From Sphingomonas_D zeicaulis (GTDB lineage Bacteria; Pseudomonadota; Alphaproteobacteria; Sphingomonadales; Sphingomonadaceae), in contig NZ_JBNPXQ010000001.1 of assembly GCF_050433225.1 (NCBI RefSeq), positions 1,116,001 to 1,180,000 of the forward strand: a stretch of 64,000 nucleotides of DNA, written 5' to 3'. The notes beneath the pieces are model-generated. The model had not been told where the DNA came from. It ran no database searches and worked only from the letters and a program-made list of their open reading frames with translations. The number at the start of each line of letters is the position of its first letter. Within the stretch, counting starts at the first letter, position 1. A program made the translations under genes and the position numbers. Below, one piece after another: positions 52,251 to 60,760 of this stretch.

Positions 52251-53519
52251 TCACTCACACTTATTGCCGCCCAGCGCGCCGCCGATTGCGCCGCCGAGCC
52301 CGCCAAGGCCTCCCAGCCCGCCGAGCCCACGCTTCTTGCACTTCTTCTTCGGCGCCTCTGCGGTGCTGCCGCTATCGGCGTTCGCCGCCTCGTCATTGCC
52401 AAGGCCCGAAAGATCAGGGCCGCCGACAAGGAAGCTGGTGTTGGAGCGATAGCGCACGCGCGCCGTCCATTCCTGGTTCCACGGCGTGCGCGGATTGGCG
52501 GGGCGGGGCGGGTAGACGAAGTTCGCCTCCGGACCATAGGCGAACAGATTGCCCATCATGAATTGCGGCGCAGCCTGCCGGACTTCGGCAGGCACGGTGC
52601 AACTCGTCTGTGACGGCGGCATCACCACCTTGCTGGCGATCAGGCGGCGGACGGTTTCGGGCGGCAACCAGTCCCACAGCCCGCCGCCGAACTCCTTGGC
52701 GGCGGACGAGGTCCACCAAACCATCTCCTCGGGCGCCTTCTCTCCCATCTCCTTCGCGCCAAACGCCCAGGCATAATAGCCGGTAGCGTTGGGGAGGCTG
52801 TTCCATGTGAGGTTGACCGCACCGCTCGGCGCGATCGCCGACCGCGCGGAGAGGCCGGCCATGTAATCCTGCGTCAGGGCGAACTTGATCTCCGGGCTGT
52901 AGGTGCCGGCAACGCGGTGTTCGCCGATCAGGCTCGACCGCCCAGTGACCTGCTTCGCGGTCTTGACGTTTGGCCATTCGCCATAGGTCTTCGAATTGGC
53001 CGCCGAGGGGCCGCGATCAACGGGTACGTTGGTGCTGAACAGACCCGGCGGCATCTGGCCAGCCGCGATCCTGGCAAAGTCGACTACCACTGGCTGGCCG
53101 GGGCCGGCACGCTCGCCGCAGCCCCAATAGATCAGCAGCTTGCCCTTAGGGCGCTGATATTCGGTCTCGCCGGGCGTGGTGCCCTGGCGTTCCCAGTGCA
53201 GCGGCACACTGGGGCCGAGGTCGGCGGCGGGCTGGAAGAAATGATCCGCCTTTGCCGCGCCGCCGCTCGGCGGCAGCGAGGACCCCAGGCGGAGGCGAAG
53301 CTCATGGACGACGGATCCGCCGCCGCCGCCGCCGCCCAGGATCGCGCCGAGCGAGGGGGCGCGGCCGCCGGCACCAAAGCCCGAACTGGTCCCCACGTCC
53401 ATCGCATAGCGCGCCTTAGGTGGGGTGACGGTCTGGCCTTGCTGGCCGAATGCGGAAGCGGTGATCAAGGCTGCTCCGGCAGCACCGCTGAGCAGAACGA
53501 GAAGAATAGGGTTGCGCAT
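52251..53519 (-). CDS. Secreted hypothetical protein with C-terminal Gly-Leu-Gly repeats
   Basis: 422 residues from the ATG at 53519, with GCAGGAG upstream. A signal peptide covers residues ~1-26 (LLVLLSGAAGAALITASAFG). A glycine run (GGGGGGG) lies near residue 65. The middle part (LLIYWGCGERAGPGQPVVVD, then LTWNSLPNATGYYAWAFGAKE) looks like a folded beta-rich domain of a type I cannot name. The C terminus is basic, then GLGGLGGLGGLGGAIGG, flanked by Cys in KKKCKKR and NKCE. It stands alone between cysQ (convergent) and the FNR-type gene (same strand). Function unknown; periplasmic or surface location likely. Confidence 0.82.
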   Translation of the reverse strand: MRNPILLVLLSGAAGAALITASAFGQQGQTVTPPKARYAMDVGTSSGFGAGGRAPSLGAILGGGGGGGSVVHELRLRLGSSLPPSGGAAKADHFFQPAADLGPSVPLHWERQGTTPGETEYQRPKGKLLIYWGCGERAGPGQPVVVDFARIAAGQMPPGLFSTNVPVDRGPSAANSKTYGEWPNVKTAKQVTGRSSLIGEHRVAGTYSPEIKFALTQDYMAGLSARSAIAPSGAVNLTWNSLPNATGYYAWAFGAKEMGEKAPEEMVWWTSSAAKEFGGGLWDWLPPETVRRLIASKVVMPPSQTSCTVPAEVRQAAPQFMMGNLFAYGPEANFVYPPRPANPRTPWNQEWTARVRYRSNTSFLVGGPDLSGLGNDEAANADSGSTAEAPKKKCKKRGLGGLGGLGGLGGAIGGALGGNKCE

Positions 53520-53655
53520 CGCGACTCCTGCAAACTGAGTGTCGCGACCCGGAATTGGCTTTTTGAGCTCTGTGCGCGGGCACATAGCTTGAATGGCGAG
53601 CGATCGGAAGTGGCGTGTTTTGGGAGGCTTGCCCCGAAAGGGCGGCGGGGAAGAG

Positions 53656-54366
53656 TCAGGCGGCCTCGGCCCGCCGTTCGAGCGCATCGCGATTGCTGAT
53701 TGTGATCGCGCGGCCACCCGGCAGGCGGATCAGCCCGGCATCCTTCAGCTTGGTGAGCTGACGGCTGACGGTTTCGATGGTGAGGCCCAGCACATCGGCG
53801 ATCTGGCCGCGCGTAAGCGAGAGATCGAAGGTAGCGGGGCCGCTAGGCGTCGCGCGGCAGCCGGTGCCCGCGGCGCGCTCCGCCATGTCGAGCAGGAAGC
53901 CGGCGACGCGTTCGGAGGCGGATTTGCGCGCGAGCGTCAGCATGCGGTTGCGCGCTTCGTTGAGCGTCTGCAGGGTGCGCTGCAGCAACAGCCGTTCCAT
54001 GCGGACATGATCTTCAAGAACGCGCTGGAAGGGAAGGCGTGGGAACACGCACAGTTCAGCGTCGGTCAGCGCGGTGATCGAGAAATCCGCTTCCTCGCTA
54101 TACGGCTGGCCGACGAAGTCCGCAGGATAGAGCAAGCCGACGATCTGCTCGCGGCCATCGCTGGTGGAGGCCACCATTTTCATCACGCCGCTCAACAGGT
54201 TGGCGCAGATCAGATTGTCGTCGCCGGCCCAGATCAGGGTTTCGCCGCGGGCGATCCGCCGCGTCTGTCCGAGGCTGTTGAGCGCGTCGAGTTCCCGATC
54301 GTCGAGACTGCCGCACAGGGCGTGGTCGCGAACCGAGCAGTCGGCACAGATGTCGGTCAGGGCCAT
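53656..54366 (-). CDS. FNR/FixK-type transcriptional regulator (Crp family)
   Basis: 236 residues from the ATG at 54366, preceding the Cys cluster; the frame is open to 54459. The N terminus holds C-x2-C-x7-C (CADCSVRDHALC) and a fourth Cys lies in NLICANL, the ligand set of oxygen-sensing 4Fe-4S FNR proteins. The cyclic-nucleotide-like domain follows, then the HTH (TRGQIADVLGLTIETVSRQL). The recognition helix ETVSR matches the FNR consensus contacts (E, S, R). It lies next to cydX-cydB-cydA and probably controls them through the box at 57400. Confidence 0.93.
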   Translation of the reverse strand: MALTDICADCSVRDHALCGSLDDRELDALNSLGQTRRIARGETLIWAGDDNLICANLLSGVMKMVASTSDGREQIVGLLYPADFVGQPYSEEADFSITALTDAELCVFPRLPFQRVLEDHVRMERLLLQRTLQTLNEARNRMLTLARKSASERVAGFLLDMAERAAGTGCRATPSGPATFDLSLTRGQIADVLGLTIETVSRQLTKLKDAGLIRLPGGRAITISNRDALERRAEAA

Positions 54367-54465
54367 GGCATCGTCATAGCGGCACTGCAGCGATTTGTCG
54401 CCTATCCTTGTGTTTAGGGCCGGCCGCACATCGCGACCGGCCCAATCATCGGCTTGCATCGCGGA

Positions 54466-54582
54466 TCAACGTCCCGCCGGGGTCTCATCCTCCAGCGGCA
54501 GATGGAATTCGTGCCAGATGCCGTTGAGAATTCCGAAGCCAACGGCGAGGCCGAGGCCGAGTACCCAGGTAAAGTACCACAT
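54466..54582 (-). CDS. cydX: Cytochrome bd small subunit CydX
   Basis: 38 residues, MWYFTWVLGLGLAVGFGILN and then GIWHEFHLPLEDE, with GAGGAG upstream. A single membrane segment with the MWYFxW start and an acidic tail is diagnostic of CydX/YbgT, the third subunit that stabilises cytochrome bd. It follows cydB by 12 bases, the normal order cydA-cydB-cydX. Confidence 0.95.
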   Translation of the reverse strand: MWYFTWVLGLGLAVGFGILNGIWHEFHLPLEDETPAGR

Positions 54583-54594
54583 GGCTTGTGCTCC

Positions 54595-55734
54595 TCAGTA
54601 GAAGTCGGGGTTGGTGCGGACGTCCTGCGTGGTCACGCGGCCGAACATTAGCTTGAACGCCCAGGCGGTGTAGATCAGCACGATCGGCAGCAGCACTGCG
54701 GTCACGAACAGCATGATCCCCAGCGTCTTCTCGGTGGAGGAGGCGTTCCACACCGTCAGGCTGGAATGCGGATCGATGCTGGAGGGCAGGATGTAGGGGA
54801 ACATCGAGCAGCCGACAGTGGCGATGATGCCGAGCGCGGAGATGGAAGACCCTGCCAACGCGAGCGGCTCGGTGCCGCGACGGATGCCGATGAACGCAGC
54901 GATGGCACCCAGGAAGCCCAGCGCCGGCGCGATCACCATCCACGGATAGAGGCCGTAGTTGGTCAGCCAGCCGCCGGCCGCAGCCTCGCTGGTAGAGCGC
55001 AGCGGGTTGGACGGGCCGAACGGATCGACCGGGCCGACCAGCCGGTAGCCGATGTCACCATAGGCGATGAACAGGAAGCCGGCGCCGAACAGCAGGATGG
55101 AGGCGAGGGCGGCGATGCTGCCGAAGGCGCGGGCGCGATCATGCACCGGGCCGCGCTCCACCTTGATCGACAGCCAGGCAGCGCCGTGCAGCACCAGCAT
55201 CGCCACGGAGAGCAGGCCGCACATCAGGCTGAACAGGCTGAACAGGCCGAGGAAGCTGCCCTCGTAGAAGGCGCGCAGATCGCTGTCGATGCGGAACGGC
55301 GCGCCGAGCAGGACGTTGCCGACCGCGACGCCGAACACCAGCGCCGGCACGAAACCGCCGATGAACAGCGCCCAATCCCACCGGCTGCGCCATGCGGCGC
55401 CGGTCTTCTTGGATCGATACTTGAACGCCACCGGCCGCAATATCAGCGCTGCGAGCACCACGAACATCGCGAGGTAGAAGCCTGAGAAGCTGATCGCGTA
55501 GACGAAAGGCCAGGCGGCGAAGATCGCGCCGCCCCCCAGGATGAACCACACCTGGTTGCCCTCCCAGGTGGGCGCGATCGAGTTGATCGTCAGGCGACGC
55601 TCCTCATCGCTCTTTGCGACGAAAGGGAGCAGGGCGCCGACGCCAAGGTCGAACCCGTCGGTGAGCGCGAAGCCGATCAGCAGCACGCCTAGCAGCGCCC
55701 ACCAGATCAGGCGCAAGGTTTCATAATCGAACAT
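54595..55734 (-). CDS. cydB: Cytochrome bd ubiquinol oxidase subunit II
   Basis: 379 residues, the same length as the E. coli subunit. It begins MFDYETLRLIWWALLGVLLI and contains ALTDGFDLGVGALLPF and PTWEGNQVWFILGGGAIFAA, all typical of CydB. Eight to nine membrane segments can be seen. It forms the heterodimer with CydA in the inner membrane, reducing oxygen at low oxygen tension. It lies 17 bases downstream of cydA. Confidence 0.97.
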   Translation of the reverse strand: MFDYETLRLIWWALLGVLLIGFALTDGFDLGVGALLPFVAKSDEERRLTINSIAPTWEGNQVWFILGGGAIFAAWPFVYAISFSGFYLAMFVVLAALILRPVAFKYRSKKTGAAWRSRWDWALFIGGFVPALVFGVAVGNVLLGAPFRIDSDLRAFYEGSFLGLFSLFSLMCGLLSVAMLVLHGAAWLSIKVERGPVHDRARAFGSIAALASILLFGAGFLFIAYGDIGYRLVGPVDPFGPSNPLRSTSEAAAGGWLTNYGLYPWMVIAPALGFLGAIAAFIGIRRGTEPLALAGSSISALGIIATVGCSMFPYILPSSIDPHSSLTVWNASSTEKTLGIMLFVTAVLLPIVLIYTAWAFKLMFGRVTTQDVRTNPDFY

Positions 55735-55751
55735 TGGTCCCGTTCCTTCTG

Positions 55752-57326
55752 TCAGGCAGTGGCGGGGATGGCGGAGGCGAGCGGCGCGGGCGCGGGCTCG
55801 TGCTGGGGCTCGCCCTCGTCAGGTCCGTGCCGGATGGTGGCGAGGATCAGCCGGATCTCGACCACGGCAAGCGCACCATAGAGCGCCGTGAATCCGATGA
55901 TCGTCGTCCACAATGCGCCGCGGGTGAGCGAGCTGTTGGCGAGGAAGGTGGGCAGCACGCCTTCGATCGCCCAGGGCTGGCGGCCGAGCTCGGCGACCAC
56001 CCAGCCCAGTTCCGTTGCGATCCACGGCAGCGGGATCGCCGCGACGGCGAGTTTCAGGAACCAGCGCGCATCCATGTGCCGGCGCAGCGAGCAGAGGATG
56101 AAGGCGGTCGCGAACATCGCGATCATCAGCAGGCCGATACCCGCCATGATCCGGAACGACCAGAACATCACCGGCACGTTCGGAACCGTATCCCATGCGG
56201 CCGACTTGATCTGCCCCGGGGTTGCGTCGCGTGGGTCCGCCACGTGGCGCCTGAGCAGCAGGGCATAGCCCATGTCGACGCGGTGCGCCTCGAACTGCGC
56301 GCGGGCAGCGAGATCCGTCGGGTTGGCCTTCAGCTTCTCGACCGCATCGTAAGCGATGATGCCGGATGCGATGCGCTCCTCGGCCCTGAGCACCAGTTCG
56401 GACATGCCGGAGACGGTGCCGTCGAGGCTGCGGGTGGCGATCAGGCCCAGGACCCACGGGATCTTCACCTCGTAGCGGGTGGTCTGGCTGGCGAGGTCGG
56501 GGATGCCGACGATCGTCAGACCGGATGGCGCCTCCTCGGTGTGCCAGGCCGCTTCGATTGCAGCGAGCTTCATCTTCTGGTTGTCGGTGAGCGCATAGCC
56601 GCTCTCGTCACCCAGCACGACGACGGAGAGCGAGGCAGCAAGGCCGAACGCCGCCGCGACGGTGAAGGAGCGCCGCGCGACCGGCACGAACCTATCCTTG
56701 AGCAGCCAGAAGGCGGAAACGCCGAGCACCAGCACCGAGGCGATGACATAGCCCGCGCTGACGGTGTGGACGAACTTGGCCTGGGCGATCGGATTGAACA
56801 GCACCACGCCGAAATCGGTCACTTCCATCCGCATCGTGTCGGGATTGAACGCCGCACCGACCGGGTTCTGCATCCAGCCATTGGCGATCAGGATCCACAG
56901 CGCGGAAAGGTTGGTGCCCAGCGCGACGAGGAAGGTGACGATCAGATGGCCCAGCTTGGATAGCCGATCCCAGCCGAAGAACATGATGCCGACCATCGTC
57001 GCTTCGAGAAAGAAGGCCATCAGCCCCTCGATGGCGAGCGGCGCGCCGAAGATGTCGCCAACATAATGTGAGAAATAGGACCAGTTGGTGCCGAACTGGA
57101 ACTCCATGGTGAGACCGGTGGCGACACCCAGCACGAAGTTGATGCCGAAGATCTTGCCCCAGAAGCGTGTGACCGTCCGCCAGATCGGCCGGTTCGTCAT
57201 CACATAAACCGACTCCATGATGACGAGCATGAACGACAGCCCGAGCGTGAGCGGAACGAATAGAAAATGATAAAGCGCTGTCAGCGCGAATTGCAGGCGC
57301 GACAGGTCTGTGACCATCTCGTCCAT
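55752..57326 (-). CDS. cydA: Cytochrome bd ubiquinol oxidase subunit I
   Basis: 524 residues, close to the 522 of the E. coli long-Q-loop enzyme. H20 in LYHFLFVPLTLGLS is the high-spin heme ligand position, and HTVSAGYVIAS carries the b558 His. The quinol loop region includes IPWVLGLIATRSLDGTVSGM and is of the long type. It oxidises ubiquinol and reduces oxygen. It is the first gene of cydA-cydB-cydX, with an FNR-type box 74 bases upstream of its start. Confidence 0.97.
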   Translation of the reverse strand: MDEMVTDLSRLQFALTALYHFLFVPLTLGLSFMLVIMESVYVMTNRPIWRTVTRFWGKIFGINFVLGVATGLTMEFQFGTNWSYFSHYVGDIFGAPLAIEGLMAFFLEATMVGIMFFGWDRLSKLGHLIVTFLVALGTNLSALWILIANGWMQNPVGAAFNPDTMRMEVTDFGVVLFNPIAQAKFVHTVSAGYVIASVLVLGVSAFWLLKDRFVPVARRSFTVAAAFGLAASLSVVVLGDESGYALTDNQKMKLAAIEAAWHTEEAPSGLTIVGIPDLASQTTRYEVKIPWVLGLIATRSLDGTVSGMSELVLRAEERIASGIIAYDAVEKLKANPTDLAARAQFEAHRVDMGYALLLRRHVADPRDATPGQIKSAAWDTVPNVPVMFWSFRIMAGIGLLMIAMFATAFILCSLRRHMDARWFLKLAVAAIPLPWIATELGWVVAELGRQPWAIEGVLPTFLANSSLTRGALWTTIIGFTALYGALAVVEIRLILATIRHGPDEGEPQHEPAPAPLASAIPATA

Positions 57327-57399
57327 GGTTATACTCCCCGAGGGGCTTGAAAATCGGCCCTGAAGGCCTTCCGACTAGGAGCGTGCCAACCGCGCGACA

Positions 57400-57413
57400 T
57401 TGATCGCGGTCAA
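57400..57413. promoter_or_regulatory. FNR/FixK-type box between cydA and cydD
   Basis: TTGATCGCGGTCAA matches TTGAT-N4-(A/G)TCAA. Its centre is about 80 bases upstream of the cydA start; activation from -41.5 would put the cydA transcript start near 57365. It is also about 41 bases upstream of the proposed cydD ATG. The FNR-type gene at 53656 is the obvious partner. Confidence 0.85.
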
Positions 57414-57447
57414 AGCGTTGGCCGTCGGTTCGGGCGAGCGATGGCGC

Positions 57448-59112
57448 ATGAAGATCAAGGCACAGATGGGCCCGGACGCGCGGGCGGTTAAGCGACAGCG
57501 TGCGGGCTGGCTGCGGGACGCTAGCCGGCAGGGCAGCGCGCAGCCGGTGGCGGCGCTGCTGCTCGATACGGTGGCGGCGATCGGTTTTGCAGGCGGCATC
57601 GCCGGCGCGGTTGCAGCGATCGATCGCGGGTTGGTCGCGGTGCTGCCCTGGCTGCTGCTCATCGTTTTTTCGGGAGTGTTGCGCGGCCTATTCGCGATGG
57701 CGGCGGTGCGCATCGGGGCGCGGGGCGGTGAACGCGCCAAGCAAGGCGTGCGGGCGCAGGTGATAGACAGCGCGATCCACCGCGCCCCGGGATCGTCGCT
57801 GACCACCGGAATGCTGGCGAGCGCGGTGGTGGACGAGGTCGATGCGCTCGACGGCTATGTCGCGCGTTTCATGCCGGCGCGGACCGCGGCGGCGCTGGCA
57901 CCGGTGATCGTGCTCGCCGCCACCGCCTGCGCGAGCTGGTTCGCAGCGTTGATCCTCGCCGGAACATTGCTGCCCTTCATCGTCGCGCTGGCGCTTGCCG
58001 GCGGCGCCGCGGCGGACGAGTCGCGCCGCCAATTCGTGGCGCTCGCGCGGCTTTCCAGCCGCTTCGCCGATCGCATCCGCGCGCTGCCGGTGGTGCTGGC
58101 GTTCCACGCCGAAGCGCGTGAGGCCGAGGGGCTGAGGCAGGCGGCCGACGAACTTGCGCAGCGCACGATGCGCGTGCTGCGCGTCGCATTCCTCTCTTCC
58201 GGCGCGCTCGAATTCTTCGCGGCGCTCTCGGTCGCACTCGTCGCGGTCTATTGCGGGTTTAGCCTGCTGGGGCTGCTGCCCTTCCCGGCACCCGAGACAT
58301 TGAGCCTCGCCGAAGCCTTCTTCGTGCTGGCGCTCGCGCCCGAATTCTATGCGCCGATGCGCCGCCTGGCTGCCGCCTATCATGACAGGCAGGCGGCGGA
58401 GAGCGCGGCCGACCGGCTGATGGCGCTACCGATGCCGGCCGTTCCGATGGCGACGACGCTGCCCACCGCCCATGACCTCGTCTTCCGCAACGTCTCAATC
58501 CGCTATCCGGACAACGACACTGCGGCGATCAGCGATCTTTCCTTCTCGGTTGCCGAAGGCGAGACGATCGCGCTGCTTGGTCCCTCCGGCTCCGGCAAGA
58601 CCAGCCTGCTTCACGTGCTGCTGGGGCTGGCGCCGCTCAGCGCGGGAGAGGTCGAGGTGGGCGGGGTGCCGCTCGGCACGCTAGGTTCGGTGGCCTCGCT
58701 CGCTGGCTGGGCGGGGCAGCATCCGCTGATCATTCCCGGCACCATCCGCGACAATCTGCTGCTTGGCAACCGCGATGCCTCGCAGGACGCGCTGTGGCAG
58801 GCGGTGACGGATGCGGGAATGCGGCCGATGCTCGCGCGCCGCCCTTATGGCCTGTCGAGCCTGCTCGACGCGCGCGGCGGCGGGCTCTCGGGTGGCGAGC
58901 GGCGGCGGATCGCGCTGGCGCGCGCTCTGCTCAAGCCGGCACCGCTGCTGCTGCTCGACGAGCCGACGGCGCATCTCGATATCGAGGCGGAGGCGGCAAT
59001 GATCGCGACGATCGCGCGCGGCTGCCGCACCCGCACCACCTTGATCGCAACCCATAGCGAGCGGCTGGCCGCCATCGCCGATCGGGTCGTCCGGCTGGGA
59101 GAGGGCCGATGA
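57448..59112 (+). CDS. cydD: ABC transporter subunit CydD (glutathione/cysteine exporter)
   Basis: 554 residues from the ATG at 57448; starts at 57400 or 57466 are also possible and the exact one is unclear. An ABC-transporter membrane domain (~residues 30-330) with five to six hydrophobic segments precedes the ATPase: Walker A LGPSGSGKTSL, signature LSGGERRRIALARAL and Walker B LLLLDEPTAH. CydDC exports thiols to the periplasm and is needed for cytochrome bd assembly. It overlaps cydC by four bases and is divergent from cydA. Confidence 0.93.
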   Translation: MKIKAQMGPDARAVKRQRAGWLRDASRQGSAQPVAALLLDTVAAIGFAGGIAGAVAAIDRGLVAVLPWLLLIVFSGVLRGLFAMAAVRIGARGGERAKQGVRAQVIDSAIHRAPGSSLTTGMLASAVVDEVDALDGYVARFMPARTAAALAPVIVLAATACASWFAALILAGTLLPFIVALALAGGAAADESRRQFVALARLSSRFADRIRALPVVLAFHAEAREAEGLRQAADELAQRTMRVLRVAFLSSGALEFFAALSVALVAVYCGFSLLGLLPFPAPETLSLAEAFFVLALAPEFYAPMRRLAAAYHDRQAAESAADRLMALPMPAVPMATTLPTAHDLVFRNVSIRYPDNDTAAISDLSFSVAEGETIALLGPSGSGKTSLLHVLLGLAPLSAGEVEVGGVPLGTLGSVASLAGWAGQHPLIIPGTIRDNLLLGNRDASQDALWQAVTDAGMRPMLARRPYGLSSLLDARGGGLSGGERRRIALARALLKPAPLLLLDEPTAHLDIEAEAAMIATIARGCRTRTTLIATHSERLAAIADRVVRLGEGR

Positions 59113-60734
59113 AGCTTGAAGATCTGCTCGCGGCCGAACGCCGGCGCGAAGCGCGCCGCCTGGCGCAGGCGGCGTTGTTCGCGGCGCTGGTCGCGGCGGC
59201 ATCGGTGGTGCTGCTTGGCCTTTCCGGCTGGTTCATCACCGCGGCTTCGGTCGCAGGCGCGGCGGGCACGGCGGTGGCCCAGACCTTCAACTATATGCTG
59301 CCGTCGGCGGGCATCCGGCTGCTCGCGATCGTCCGCACCGGTGCGCGCTATGGTGAGCGGCTGGCGAGCCACAACGCGGCGCTCGGCGCGCTCGCGCGGC
59401 TGCGCCCGGCGCTGTTCCGCGCGATCGCGGCGTCGCCGGTCGCCAGCGCGTTGGCGCTGGGCCGCGGCGATGCCACCGCACGGCTTATCGGTGATGTCGA
59501 TGCGATCGAACTGCGCTTCGTCCGTCGCTCGGGGCCATGGGGTGCCGCTGCGGCGCTCGCATCGGGCGTTGCGCTGACCTGGCTGGGCGGCATCGCCGCG
59601 GTCGCCGCGACGGTATCATGCGTCGTGCTACTGCTGGTCGTCGCCGATCGGCTGTGGCGCGGGCAGGAGGCGCAGGGCAGGGCGGTGCAGCAGGCGCAGG
59701 GCGCGCTGCGCGAGACGTTCGCCACGCTGAGCGACGCTGCGCCCGAACTGCGCTGCTATGGCCTCGAGGCTTGGGCGGCGGAGCGCATCGCTGCCGCCGG
59801 CGATGCGCTGGCCGCGGCGCAGCGCGCGCAGGCGAAACTCTCCGCGCAGTTCGAACTCCTTCACGCCGGCACGGTCGGCGTCGCTGCCGCGCTTGCGCTG
59901 CTGCTGTCGATCGGCGCCGGCGCACCGATCGCGGCGCTGGCCGCGCTTGCCGCGGCGATGACGGTGGATGGCGCCGCGCCGGTGATGCGCGCGATGATCG
60001 AGCGCGGTCGGCTGCGTGAGGCCGAGGAACGGCTGGGCACGCTGTTCGATGCAGCCGAAACCGAGGTCGCCGGGGTGCAGGAACCGCTGCAACCCGCTAC
60101 CATCACCATCGGTGCACCGATCGGCTGTCGGTTGGAGCCGGGCGAGCGGCTGGCGCTGGTCGGGCCCTCCGGCGTCGGCAAGACGACGCTGGTCGAAACC
60201 CTGCTCGGCCTGCGCCACACCGCGCCCGGCACAGCGACGATCGGTGGAGTCGACGTTGCAGCGATGGACGTGACTGCGCAGCGGCGGCAATTCGCTTGGA
60301 CGCCGCAGGATGCGATGCTGATCTCCGGCACGGTGCGCGACAATCTGAAGCTCGCCGCGCCCGACTCCGACGACAGCGCGCTGTGGGCCGCGCTCCATGA
60401 CGCGGCGCTCGACGCGCGCATCTGGGCGCTACCCGGCGGGCTGGACGCCTGGATCGGCGAGAATGGCGAGCGGCTGTCGGGCGGTGAACGCCGTCGGCTG
60501 GCGCTCGCCCGCGCCTATTGCGCCGATGCGCCCTGGCTGCTGCTCGACGAGCCGAGCGAAGGCGTGGATGCGGAGACCGAGGCGTTGCTGGCGACCCGGC
60601 TCGACATGCGGCTGCGGCGGACGCAGCAGGGCCTCCTGCTGGTCAGCCACCGGCCCGGCATGGTCGCCTTGTGCAGGCGGCGGCTGGTGCTGAACGGCGA
60701 TGCACTGCCGGCCTGCCTTTCGCTGGTAGCCTGA
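59109..60734 (+). CDS. cydC: ABC transporter subunit CydC
   Basis: 541 residues. The membrane domain contains SGWFITAASVAGAAGTAVAQ, and LIGDVDAIELRFVRRSGPWG is a stretch typical of CydC. The ATPase has Walker A VGPSGVGKTTL, LSGGERRRLALARAY and LLLDEPSEGVD. The D-loop and Walker B resemble a slightly degenerate partner of CydD, as usual in this heterodimer. Its start overlaps the cydD stop (ATGA). Confidence 0.95.
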   Translation: MKLEDLLAAERRREARRLAQAALFAALVAAASVVLLGLSGWFITAASVAGAAGTAVAQTFNYMLPSAGIRLLAIVRTGARYGERLASHNAALGALARLRPALFRAIAASPVASALALGRGDATARLIGDVDAIELRFVRRSGPWGAAAALASGVALTWLGGIAAVAATVSCVVLLLVVADRLWRGQEAQGRAVQQAQGALRETFATLSDAAPELRCYGLEAWAAERIAAAGDALAAAQRAQAKLSAQFELLHAGTVGVAAALALLLSIGAGAPIAALAALAAAMTVDGAAPVMRAMIERGRLREAEERLGTLFDAAETEVAGVQEPLQPATITIGAPIGCRLEPGERLALVGPSGVGKTTLVETLLGLRHTAPGTATIGGVDVAAMDVTAQRRQFAWTPQDAMLISGTVRDNLKLAAPDSDDSALWAALHDAALDARIWALPGGLDAWIGENGERLSGGERRRLALARAYCADAPWLLLDEPSEGVDAETEALLATRLDMRLRRTQQGLLLVSHRPGMVALCRRRLVLNGDALPACLSLVA

Positions 60735-60760
60735 TCGTCAGGCCACCGGCCGCGGGCTGA

